A DNA stretch of 64,000 nt, from positions 1 through 64,000 of the forward strand of contig CAMLLU010000001.1 of the NCBI GenBank assembly GCA_946480925.1. Reading direction: 5' to 3'. Of this stretch, positions 55,493-63,001 are shown in pieces. The stretch is from an uncultured Rivibacter sp. (lineage in GTDB: Bacteria > Pseudomonadota > Gammaproteobacteria > Burkholderiales > Burkholderiaceae). Made by a program: the position numbers and the translations under genes. The notes under the pieces were generated by a model, which was given only the letters and a program-made list of their open reading frames with translations, was not told where the DNA came from and ran no database searches. Numbering within the stretch: position 1 is the first letter of the stretch; each line of letters starts with the position of its first letter.

Positions 55493-56779
55493 ATGAGCGA
55501 TATCGACTTCACACACGACCCGGCACTGCAAAGCTGGGTGGCCTCGGCCAACGAGGCCGAGACGGACTTCCCGATCCAGAACCTGCCCTTCGGCCGCTTC
55601 CGCGGTGCAGGGGAGGCTTGGCGCCTCGGCGTGGCGATCGGTGACCAAGTGCTCGATCTGCGGGCAACCATCGCCGCCGGCCTGCCGCTCGATGCCACCC
55701 TCGGCCTCGATGCACTCAACGACTTCATGGCGCTGGGCAAGCATGCCCGCGTACAGGCGAGGGGCGTGCTCTCGAAGGCCCTCGTTGCAGGCAGCCCCGA
55801 CGCTGCCCGCCTGCGCAGCTGCCTCGTGCCGCAGGCCGAAGTGGAGATGGGGCTGCCTTGCCGCATCGGCGACTACACCGACTTCTACACGGGCATCCAC
55901 CACGCCACCACGGTGGGCAAGCTGTTCCGGCCCGACAACCCGCTGCTGCCCAACTACAAGTGGGTGCCCATCGGCTACCACGGGCGCGTGTCGAGCATCG
56001 GCGTGAGCGGCCAGCAGTTCCGCCGCCCGTTGGGCCAGTTCAAGGGCGAAGGAGAGGCACCGCAGTTCGGCCCGGCGAAGCGGCTCGACTACGAGCTCGA
56101 AGTCGGCGTGTTCGTCGGTTGCGGCAACGCTCAGGGCGAACCCAAGACCATGGCCGATGCGGAAGACGACTGGTTCGGCATCGTGCTGCTCAACGACTGG
56201 TCTGCACGCGACGTGCAGGCCTGGGAATACCAGCCGCTCGGGCCTTTCCTCTCCAAGAGCTTCGCCACCACCATCTCGCCGTGGGTCGTCACGCGCGAGG
56301 CGCTCGAGCCCTTCCGCGTGCCGTTCGCGCACCCGGTGGGTGACCCCCAACCCCTGCCGTATCTCGACTCGCCGGCCAACCGCGAACGCGGTGGCATCGA
56401 CGTCATGCTGGAGGTGTGGCTCAAGACGGCGGCAATGACCGCACCGCAGCGCCTGATGCAAAGCAACTTCCGCGATGCCTACTGGACGGTGGCGCAGGTG
56501 CTGGCCCACCACGCGAGCAATGGGTGCAACCTGCAGCCCGGCGACCTGCTGGGCAGCGGCACGCAGTCGGGCCCCGAAGCCGGGCAGGGCGGCTCGCTGC
56601 TCGAGCTCACGGCCGGCGGCAAGCAGCCGCTCGCGTTGACGAGCGGTGAAACCCGCACCTTCCTGGCCGATGGCGACACGGTGGAGCTGCGCGCTCACTG
56701 CAGCCGTGCCGGCGCGCGGCGCATCGGCTTCGGCATTTGTGCGGGTAGCGTGCTGCCGGCCTTGCCGGCTCCGGTGTAG
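55493..56779 (+). CDS. fahA: Fumarylacetoacetase
   Basis: The 428-aa hydrolase splits fumarylacetoacetate into fumarate and acetoacetate, the last step of tyrosine/homogentisate breakdown. Visible are YTDFYTGIHHATTVGKLF, VPIGYHGRVSSI, DYELEVGVFVG and DLLGSGTQSGPEAG. No maleylacetoacetate isomerase gene is in this operon; it must lie elsewhere or be replaced. Confidence 0.97.
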   Translation: MSDIDFTHDPALQSWVASANEAETDFPIQNLPFGRFRGAGEAWRLGVAIGDQVLDLRATIAAGLPLDATLGLDALNDFMALGKHARVQARGVLSKALVAGSPDAARLRSCLVPQAEVEMGLPCRIGDYTDFYTGIHHATTVGKLFRPDNPLLPNYKWVPIGYHGRVSSIGVSGQQFRRPLGQFKGEGEAPQFGPAKRLDYELEVGVFVGCGNAQGEPKTMADAEDDWFGIVLLNDWSARDVQAWEYQPLGPFLSKSFATTISPWVVTREALEPFRVPFAHPVGDPQPLPYLDSPANRERGGIDVMLEVWLKTAAMTAPQRLMQSNFRDAYWTVAQVLAHHASNGCNLQPGDLLGSGTQSGPEAGQGGSLLELTAGGKQPLALTSGETRTFLADGDTVELRAHCSRAGARRIGFGICAGSVLPALPAPV

Positions 56780-56816
56780 TCCCATTGACGCAGCCCGGGT
56801 CGCTCACTAGAGTTTG

Positions 56817-56843
56817 TTCGTTATTTGACCGATGGTTCGTAAT
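56817..56843 (+). promoter_or_regulatory. Probable IclR operator before TRAP operon
   Basis: GTTCGTTA (56817-56824) and GTTCGTAA (56836-56843) stand 19 bp apart in the AT-rich fahA-dctP gap and match the motif in the iclR intergenic region. Confidence 0.5.
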
Positions 56844-56957
56844 TAGAACTTGCGGCCGCCGGCAGACCTCGGTTCGTTGACCCAGGTTTGTCTTGATCCC
56901 AACGACAGGCGAAGCGGCGAGACTCGCTGCCATTCGCTTGCAGCCCAGGAGACACAC

Positions 56958-57998
56958 ATGACCCCGTTGCTGAAGGGTGCCCTCAAGGGCTTGATGGCCA
57001 CGCTCACGCTGGCCTGTTCCGCCACCGGTTCCGCGCAGGAGGTGGTGCTCAAGTTCAATCACATCTGGAACCCCACCGCGATGGCCTCGGTGCGCGTGAT
57101 CCAGCCGTGGTGCGAAAAGATCGCCGCCGAATCGGCCGGCAAGATGAAGTGCCAGGTCTTCCCGGCCATGTCGCTGGGCGGCACGCCGCCGCAACTGGTC
57201 GACCAGGTGCGCGACGGCGTGGCCGACCTCGTCATCACGCTGCCCGGCTACACCGCGGGCCGCTTCCCGGTGATGGAAGTGTTCGAGCTGCCCTTCATGA
57301 CCAGCTCGGCCGAGGCCGGCGCGCAAGCCGCCTGGGACTTCCACCACAAGTACGCGGCCAAGGAATTCCCGGGCACGAAGTTGCTGGCGATGTGGATCCA
57401 CGACGAAGGCTACGTGCACACCCGCGACAAGCCGGTCAAGACGATGACCGACTTCAAGGGCCTGAAGATGCGAGCGCCCACGCGGCAGACCAACAAGCTG
57501 CTCACCGCTTTGGGCGCCACGCCGGTGGGCATGCCGCTGCCGGCCATTCCCGATGCGGTGAGCAAGGGCACCATCGACGGCTTCCTGCTGCCGTGGGAGG
57601 TGATCCCGTCGGTGAAGCTGCAGGAGATGGTGAAGTTCCACAGCGAGACCGACCCGTCGCGCCCGGCGCTCTATAGCGCGGTGTTCATCTTCGGCATGAA
57701 CCAGGCCAAGTACGACGGCCTGCCGCCTGACCTGAAGAAGGTGATCGACAACAACAGCGGCCCGCAACTCACCCGGCAGATCGGCAAAGTCTGGGACGAG
57801 AGCGCCGCCCCTGGCCGCAAGGCCGCGGTCGATCGCGGCAACACCTTCTACACAGTGCCGGCTACCGAGCTCGACAACTGGATCAAGGCCAGCGCACCGC
57901 TGTACGACGATTGGGTGGCCGACATGAACAAGCGCGGCCTGCCTGGCAAGCAGATGCTCGACGATGCGCGCGCGCTGCTGGCCAAGTACAAGAAGTGA
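56958..57998 (+). CDS. dctP: TRAP transporter substrate-binding protein
   Basis: The 346-aa periplasmic protein has a signal peptide ending TGSAQE, then the DctP core: AESAGKMKCQVFPAMSLGG, DGVADLVITLPGYTAGRFP, TDFKGLKMRAPTRQTNKLL and a ligand-binding Arg in this last block. It captures an organic acid for the DctQM membrane pair. An aromatic acid such as a hydroxyphenylacetate is likely from context. AGGAG precedes ATG 56958. Confidence 0.93.
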   Translation: MTPLLKGALKGLMATLTLACSATGSAQEVVLKFNHIWNPTAMASVRVIQPWCEKIAAESAGKMKCQVFPAMSLGGTPPQLVDQVRDGVADLVITLPGYTAGRFPVMEVFELPFMTSSAEAGAQAAWDFHHKYAAKEFPGTKLLAMWIHDEGYVHTRDKPVKTMTDFKGLKMRAPTRQTNKLLTALGATPVGMPLPAIPDAVSKGTIDGFLLPWEVIPSVKLQEMVKFHSETDPSRPALYSAVFIFGMNQAKYDGLPPDLKKVIDNNSGPQLTRQIGKVWDESAAPGRKAAVDRGNTFYTVPATELDNWIKASAPLYDDWVADMNKRGLPGKQMLDDARALLAKYKK

Positions 57999-58048
57999 TC
58001 AAGAAGTGATCAGCACGTGATCCACAAAAAGTGATTCACAGGACGTGA
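57995..58048 (+). repeat. Phased GTGA repeats after dctP
   Basis: GTGATC(A), GTGATC(A), GTGATC, GTGATTCAC and GTGACTCAC begin at 57995, 58006, 58017, 58031 and 58045, with spacings 11, 11, 14 and 14. They start at the dctP stop codon. They may be expansion products of the stop region or a binding array. Confidence 0.55.
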
Positions 58049-58080
58049 CTCACGAGAAGTAGCCCCATCGCAGGGAGCGA

Positions 58081-58117
58081 AGGCGCGGCGGCCCACTGCC
58101 TGCCGCGCCTTTTGTTT
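58081..58117 (+). terminator. Terminator/attenuator between dctP and dctQ
   Basis: AGGCGCGGC (58081-58089) pairs with GCCGCGCCT (58102-58110) and is followed by TTTTGTTT. Partial read-through would give more DctP than DctQM, which suits a transporter with a binding protein. Confidence 0.75.
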
Positions 58118-58131
58118 AGGAGTAAGTGTTC

Positions 58132-58647
58132 ATGCCGCTTCTGTTGCGCCGCCTGGCGGTGCTGTTCGCCATTGCCGGCTGCCTGGTGGCCTGCGCGACC
58201 GCCTTGCTCACCGTCGTGAGCGTGAGCGGCCGCGCGCTGACCTCGAGTCCGATCCAGGGGGACGTCGAGCTCACGCAGTTCGGCATCGCCTTCGCCATTG
58301 CGCTGTGCCTACCGTGGGCACAGCTGCGCGGCAGCAACATCATCGTGGACTTCTTCACCCAGGCAGCCGGCGAGCGCACGCTGCGCCGGCTCGATGCGTT
58401 GGGTGCCTTCCTGCTGGCGGTGATGGTGGGCGTGCTGGCCTGGCGCACCGCGGTCGGCGCGGTGGCCGTGCATGAAGCGCAGGAAACCACCATGATCCTG
58501 GCCCTGCCCATGTGGCTGAGCTATGCCGTGCTGGCGCCCGGCTTCGCGCTCACGGCAGTGATCGCGCTGGTGCAGGTGGGCCTGCATCTGCGCGGCCGCG
58601 AGATCCACCCCGGCTCGCATACGGCCAGCGAGGAGGGCTCGTCATGA
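58132..58647 (+). CDS. dctQ: TRAP transporter small permease
   Basis: The 171-aa protein has four membrane helices (LLRRLAVLFAIAGCLVACAT, FGIAFAIALCLPWAQLRG, LGAFLLAVMVGVLAW, VLAPGFALTAVIALVQVGLH). The loop DVELTQFGIAFA is typical of DctQ. ATG 58132 follows AGGAG by 9 bp; GTG 58126 is too close. It overlaps dctM by 4 bp. Confidence 0.92.
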   Translation: MPLLLRRLAVLFAIAGCLVACATALLTVVSVSGRALTSSPIQGDVELTQFGIAFAIALCLPWAQLRGSNIIVDFFTQAAGERTLRRLDALGAFLLAVMVGVLAWRTAVGAVAVHEAQETTMILALPMWLSYAVLAPGFALTAVIALVQVGLHLRGREIHPGSHTASEEGSS

Positions 58648-59969
58648 GCGGCGGCACCATCGGCCTCGTGATGTTCGGCGCGATGCTCGTGCTGATGGCG
58701 ATCCGCGTGCCCATCGCGGCGGCCATGTTCATCCCCGGTGCCGTGGGCTACTGGGCCATGACCAACGACGTTGCGCTGCTCAACGCGCTCAAGGGCTCGG
58801 CCGTCGCACGGCTCACGGTCTACGACCTGAGCGTGATCCCGCTGTTCCTGCTGATGGGGCAGTTCGCCACCCAAGGCGGGCTGTCGCGGGCGCTGTTCAA
58901 GGCGGCCGCAGCCTTCGTCGGCCACATTCGCGGCGGGCTGGCCATGGCGGCCATCCTGGCGGCGGCGGCGTTCGGCGCGGTGTGCGGCTCCTCGGTGGCC
59001 ACCTCGGCCACCATCACGCAGGTGGCCTACCCCGAGATGAAGGCGCACGGCTACCACGGGCGGCTTTCCACCGCGGCGCTGGCCACGGGCGGCACGCTGG
59101 GCATCCTCATTCCGCCGTCGGTGCCGCTGGTGGTCTACGCCATCCTCACCGAGCAGAACATCGCCAAGCTCTTTGCCGCGGCCATGGTGCCCGGGCTCAT
59201 CGCCACCTTTGGCTACGTGATCGTCATCAGCCTCTACTGCCGCGTGCGGCCCGACCTGGCCACGCCGAGCGAAGCACTGCCGTGGAGCGAGCGCTTCAAG
59301 GCCTTGCTCGGCGTGTGGCCCATTGCGCTGATCTTCGTCATCGTGTTCGGCGGCATCTACGGCGGCGTGTTCTCGCCCACCGAAGGTGCGGCGGTTGGCG
59401 CCATCGGCACCTTCGTGATCGGCCTGGCCAAGCGCGAGCTCACGCTCGAAGGCATCAAGCGCAGCTTCCTGGGCACGGCCGAGACTTCGGCCATGGTGTT
59501 CATGATCTTCCTGGGCGCCGACATGATGAACTCGTCGCTCGCGCTCACGCAGATGCCCGCGCGCCTGGCCGAATGGGTGGGGCATCTGCAGGTCGCGCCC
59601 GTCGTCATCGTGGCCAGCGTGCTGCTGTTCTACGTCGTGTTGGGCTGCGTGATGGACGAGCTGTCGATGCTGCTGCTCACCATCCCGGTGATCTTTCCGA
59701 CCGTGATGGCGCTCGACCTGTGGGGCCTGGCACCCGAGGCGAAAGCCATCTGGTTCGGCGTGCTGGTGCTGTGCACGGTGGGCGTGGGCCTCATCGCTCC
59801 GCCGGTGGGGCTCAACGTCTACGTGGTCAACAGCATGGCCCGCGAAGTGCCCATGAGCGAGACCTACAAGGGCGTGTTCCCCTTCCTGGCCAGCGACACG
59901 GTGCGCGTGGTGCTGCTGCTGTTCTTCCCGGCCATTTCGCTGGGGCTGGTGAACGTGTTGTTCACCTGA
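58644..59969 (+). CDS. dctM: TRAP transporter large permease
   Basis: The 441-aa protein has about twelve helices and DctM blocks: YDLSVIPLFLLMGQFATQGG, AAAFGAVCGSSVATSATITQ, LATGGTLGILIPPSVPLVVY and LIAPPVGLNVYVVNSMA. It forms the Na+-driven transport unit with DctQ. It is the last gene of the TRAP operon. Confidence 0.96.
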   Translation: MSGGTIGLVMFGAMLVLMAIRVPIAAAMFIPGAVGYWAMTNDVALLNALKGSAVARLTVYDLSVIPLFLLMGQFATQGGLSRALFKAAAAFVGHIRGGLAMAAILAAAAFGAVCGSSVATSATITQVAYPEMKAHGYHGRLSTAALATGGTLGILIPPSVPLVVYAILTEQNIAKLFAAAMVPGLIATFGYVIVISLYCRVRPDLATPSEALPWSERFKALLGVWPIALIFVIVFGGIYGGVFSPTEGAAVGAIGTFVIGLAKRELTLEGIKRSFLGTAETSAMVFMIFLGADMMNSSLALTQMPARLAEWVGHLQVAPVVIVASVLLFYVVLGCVMDELSMLLLTIPVIFPTVMALDLWGLAPEAKAIWFGVLVLCTVGVGLIAPPVGLNVYVVNSMAREVPMSETYKGVFPFLASDTVRVVLLLFFPAISLGLVNVLFT

Positions 59970-60021
59970 TCGCGGCAAGGTGGCAAGGTAGAGCGGGCAC
60001 GGCGGTTGCCGGTCCAGGCAC

Positions 60022-60273
60022 ATGAAACCCCGCCCTACCAAAGCTGGCTCCGGTGCCGGCAACAACGTTTCGAACTCGCCTGCCGTGTCGCCGGGAGAGG
60101 CCGCGCAGTCGCAGCCGGGAGCCGACGACGGCACGACGCAAAGCTCCGACTGGATGCGCGAACGCCAGCACCACGGCGGTGAAGCGCCGCCTCCCGGCGT
60201 GAGCGTCTCGAGCGAAGCCGAACAGGCCCGCAACAAGGGCCGCGTGCGCGAGTCCAAGCGCGGCGCTTATTGA
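60022..60273 (+). CDS. Small disordered protein of unknown function
   Basis: The 83-aa protein is very hydrophilic: Gly/Ser/Pro/Gln-rich in the middle, ending EQARNKGRVRESKRGAY. No signal peptide or domain is seen. I do not recognise it. Codon use matches the neighbours, so it may be real; it could also be a chance ORF. Confidence 0.5.
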   Translation: MKPRPTKAGSGAGNNVSNSPAVSPGEAAQSQPGADDGTTQSSDWMRERQHHGGEAPPPGVSVSSEAEQARNKGRVRESKRGAY

Positions 60274-60339
60274 TCGCCGGCTCCGGCGGTGCGCAGGGGT
60301 ACAGCCCTTGGCACCGCATGAACCGGCCGGCTGGACGCC

Positions 60340-61578
60340 ATGCTCGTCTGGTGGTTCGTCATCGTCGGCGCGCTGTTGATCCTGATGGCGCTGCTGGCCG
60401 CTCACGTGGAGCGCCTGCCGCTGAACGCAGCGGTGATCTATCTCGCCATCGGCTTTGCGCTGGGCCCGGCCGGCGTGAACATGCTCGACGTGGATACGCT
60501 GAGCGACGCACGCGCCCTCGAACTCGCGTTCGAGGTCACGGTGCTGATTTCGCTGTTCACCGTGGGCCTCAAGCTGCGGCTGCCGTTCACCTACACGCTG
60601 TGGCAGCTGCCGATCCGCCTGGCCAGCGTGTCGATGCTGTTGACGATCGCGCTGGTGGCGCTGTTCGCCTGGTGGCTTGCCGGCCTGCGCTGGGAGCTCG
60701 CGTTGCTGCTGGGGGCCGTTCTGGCGCCCACCGACCCGGTGCTCGCGTCGGAAGTGCAGATGCGAGACCCGGCCGACAAGGACCGTGCCCGCTTCAGCCT
60801 CACCGCCGAAGGCGGCCTGAACGACGGCACCGCCTTCCCGGTGGTGGTGCTCGCGCTGCACCTGCTGCTGCACCAGGGCGGCGTGAACGACCTGCTGCGC
60901 TGGTTCGTCGTCGACGTGGTGTGGGCACTGGCCTGCGGGCTGGTGGTGGGCTGGGGCCTGGCGCAGGCGGTAGGCCGGCTGGTGCTGCGCGTGCGCCGCA
61001 GCGTGCCGGCCCCCGCAGGGCTGGAGGTGTTCCTGTCGCTGGGCCTCATCGCCTTCAGCTATGGCGTGGCCCAGCTGCTGCATGGCCTGGGTTTTCTGGC
61101 CGTGCTGGCGGCGGGCGTGTCGATGCGGCGCTTCGAGGTGCGCGCGCGCGACCGCAGCACGCCGGCCTCCGAGCGCCGCGCCCCCGTGCAGATGGTCGAC
61201 GAGGTGATTGACATCAACGAACGCATCGAGCGGCTGGCCGAGCTGGGGGCCGTGCTGCTGATCGGCGGCCTGCTGGCGGCCGGCAACTTCAGCTGGATCG
61301 GGCTCGCGCTGGCCGCACTGCTGTTTTTCGTGGCGCGGCCGCTGTCGGTGTGGGCCGTGTTCTGGCGAGACCGCGGCTCGCGCGCGCAGCGCTGGATGAT
61401 CGCGTGGTTCGGCGTGCGCGGCGTGGGCTCGATGTACTACCTCATGTATGCGGCGAGCCACGGCGTCGAGCCGGCCGTGATGCGGGAGATGGTGGCCATC
61501 GTGGTCACGGTGGTCGCGGTCTCCATCGTGGTGTACGGCGTGACCACTACGCCGCTGATGCAGCGTTACAGACCCTAG
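60340..61578 (+). CDS. Cation/proton antiporter (NhaP/CPA-type)
   Basis: The 412-aa membrane protein has about twelve helices. The conserved ion-binding region reads GAVLAPTDPVLASEVQ, with the TDP motif and an Asp, and LTAEGGLNDGTAFPVVVLA further on. Both are typical of Na+/H+ antiporters of the CPA family. The late motif WFGVRGVGSMYYLMY also fits. It probably exports Na+ or K+ for pH and salt control. It is shorter than the usual NhaP-type with cytoplasmic tail. Confidence 0.9.
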   Translation: MLVWWFVIVGALLILMALLAAHVERLPLNAAVIYLAIGFALGPAGVNMLDVDTLSDARALELAFEVTVLISLFTVGLKLRLPFTYTLWQLPIRLASVSMLLTIALVALFAWWLAGLRWELALLLGAVLAPTDPVLASEVQMRDPADKDRARFSLTAEGGLNDGTAFPVVVLALHLLLHQGGVNDLLRWFVVDVVWALACGLVVGWGLAQAVGRLVLRVRRSVPAPAGLEVFLSLGLIAFSYGVAQLLHGLGFLAVLAAGVSMRRFEVRARDRSTPASERRAPVQMVDEVIDINERIERLAELGAVLLIGGLLAAGNFSWIGLALAALLFFVARPLSVWAVFWRDRGSRAQRWMIAWFGVRGVGSMYYLMYAASHGVEPAVMREMVAIVVTVVAVSIVVYGVTTTPLMQRYRP

Positions 61579-61654
61579 CGCCATTGCCTATTGGTCGAAG
61601 CGCGGCCGGTGTGCAGAATGCCTCGCGGCGCGTTCAAACCCCGAAAGGACTGCA

Positions 61655-62872
61655 ATGGCATCCGGCAGCAAGATCCTCGTGGCCCAGGGCGGTGGCCCCA
61701 CGGCGGTGATCAACCAGTCGCTCGTGGGCGTGGTGCAGGAGGCGCGGCGCTTTGCCGGCATCGAGCGCGTGTACGGCGCGCGCCACGGTGTGCGCGGCAT
61801 CGTCAACGAAGAGTTCTGGGACCTCACGCAAGAGACCCATGGCAACCTCGAGCTCGTGGCCGCTACGCCCGCCTCGGCCCTGGGCTCCACGCGCGACAAG
61901 CCCGACCTCAAGTACTGCCAGGAGATCTTCAAGGTCCTGAAGGCGCACGAGATCGGCCACTTCTTCTACATCGGTGGCAACGACTCCTCGGACACCGTGC
62001 GCATCGTCAGCGAAGAGGCTGCCAAGGCCGGCTACCCGCTGCGCTGCATGCACATCCCCAAGACCATCGACAACGACCTCGTCGGCAACGACCACACGCC
62101 GGGCTTTCCTTCTGCGGCGCGCTTCGTGGTGCAGGCCTTCGCGGGCGCCAACCTCGACAACGCGGCACTGCCGGGCGTCTACGTGGGCGTGGTGATGGGC
62201 CGGCATGCCGGCTTCCTCACCGCGGCGTCGTCGGTGGCGCGCAAGTTTCCTGACGACGGGCCGCACCTCGTCTACCTGCCCGAGCGCACCTTCGTGCTCG
62301 AAGACTTTCTGGCCGACGTGAAGGCGGTGTACGAACGCCTCGGCCGCTGCGTGATCGCGGTCTCCGAAGGCATACACGATGCCTCGGGTGAGGCCATCGC
62401 CACCAAGCTCGCGGGCACCGTGGAGCGCGATGCGCACGGCAACGTGCAGCTTTCGGGCACCGGCGCGCTGGCCGACCTGCTGTGCGACGAAATCAAGAAC
62501 AAGCTCAAGATCAAGCGCGTGCGGGGCGACACCTTCGGCTACCTGCAGCGCTCGTTCCTCGGCTGCGTGTCCGACGTGGACCAGCGCGAAGCGCGCGAGG
62601 TGGGCGAGAAGGCCGTGCAGTACGCGATGTGGGGCGGGCAGGACGGCTCGGTGGCCATCAAGCGCAACGGTTTCTATTCGGTGGCCTACGAGCTGCAGCC
62701 GCTGGCCGCAGTGGCCGGCAAGACCCGCACGATGGAAGACGACTTCATCACGCCCGAGGGCAACGACGTGACCGACCTGTTCCGGCTCTACCTGCGGCCG
62801 CTGCTGGGCTCGGGCATGCCGGACGCCTTCCGGTTGAGCGGGCATGCGGTGGCCAAGGTGCTGAATCGTTGA
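61655..62872 (+). CDS. pfp: Diphosphate-dependent 6-phosphofructokinase
   Basis: The 405-aa enzyme interconverts fructose-6-phosphate and fructose-1,6-bisphosphate with PPi. It begins KILVAQGGGPTAVINQSL. The phosphate-donor site reads YIGGNDSSDTV, with Asp where ATP enzymes have Gly-Ser, and the catalytic site is IPKTIDNDLVG. Both support PPi use. Many Burkholderiales have this enzyme in place of ATP-PFK. Confidence 0.93.
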   Translation: MASGSKILVAQGGGPTAVINQSLVGVVQEARRFAGIERVYGARHGVRGIVNEEFWDLTQETHGNLELVAATPASALGSTRDKPDLKYCQEIFKVLKAHEIGHFFYIGGNDSSDTVRIVSEEAAKAGYPLRCMHIPKTIDNDLVGNDHTPGFPSAARFVVQAFAGANLDNAALPGVYVGVVMGRHAGFLTAASSVARKFPDDGPHLVYLPERTFVLEDFLADVKAVYERLGRCVIAVSEGIHDASGEAIATKLAGTVERDAHGNVQLSGTGALADLLCDEIKNKLKIKRVRGDTFGYLQRSFLGCVSDVDQREAREVGEKAVQYAMWGGQDGSVAIKRNGFYSVAYELQPLAAVAGKTRTMEDDFITPEGNDVTDLFRLYLRPLLGSGMPDAFRLSGHAVAKVLNR

Positions 62873-63001
62873 CGACAACGGCAATGACACGGCCGATAGA
62901 TGGCCGATAACCACGCGATAAGGGAATACAGAAAGCCGACTGACAGGCGCTGGCCCTAAGCTTGCTGGTCTTTTCTGCGACCACAACCAAGCGACGCCGT
63001 C

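Noticed and set aside
54326..56785. 819-codon minus-strand frame opposite hmgA and fahA
   Set aside because: It is an antisense shadow of two strongly conserved genes, with shadow-type composition.
56818..56841. TTCGT-N14-TTCGT upstream of dctP as a third PIP box
   Set aside because: The spacing is 14, not 15, and the sequence is better explained by the GTTCGT(T/A)A motif shared with the iclR gap.
62891..62910. GGCCGATA repeated with an 11-bp period before icd, resembling a sigma-28 -10
   Set aside because: No TAAA-like -35 lies at the right distance, and control of a Krebs-cycle gene by FliA is unlikely.
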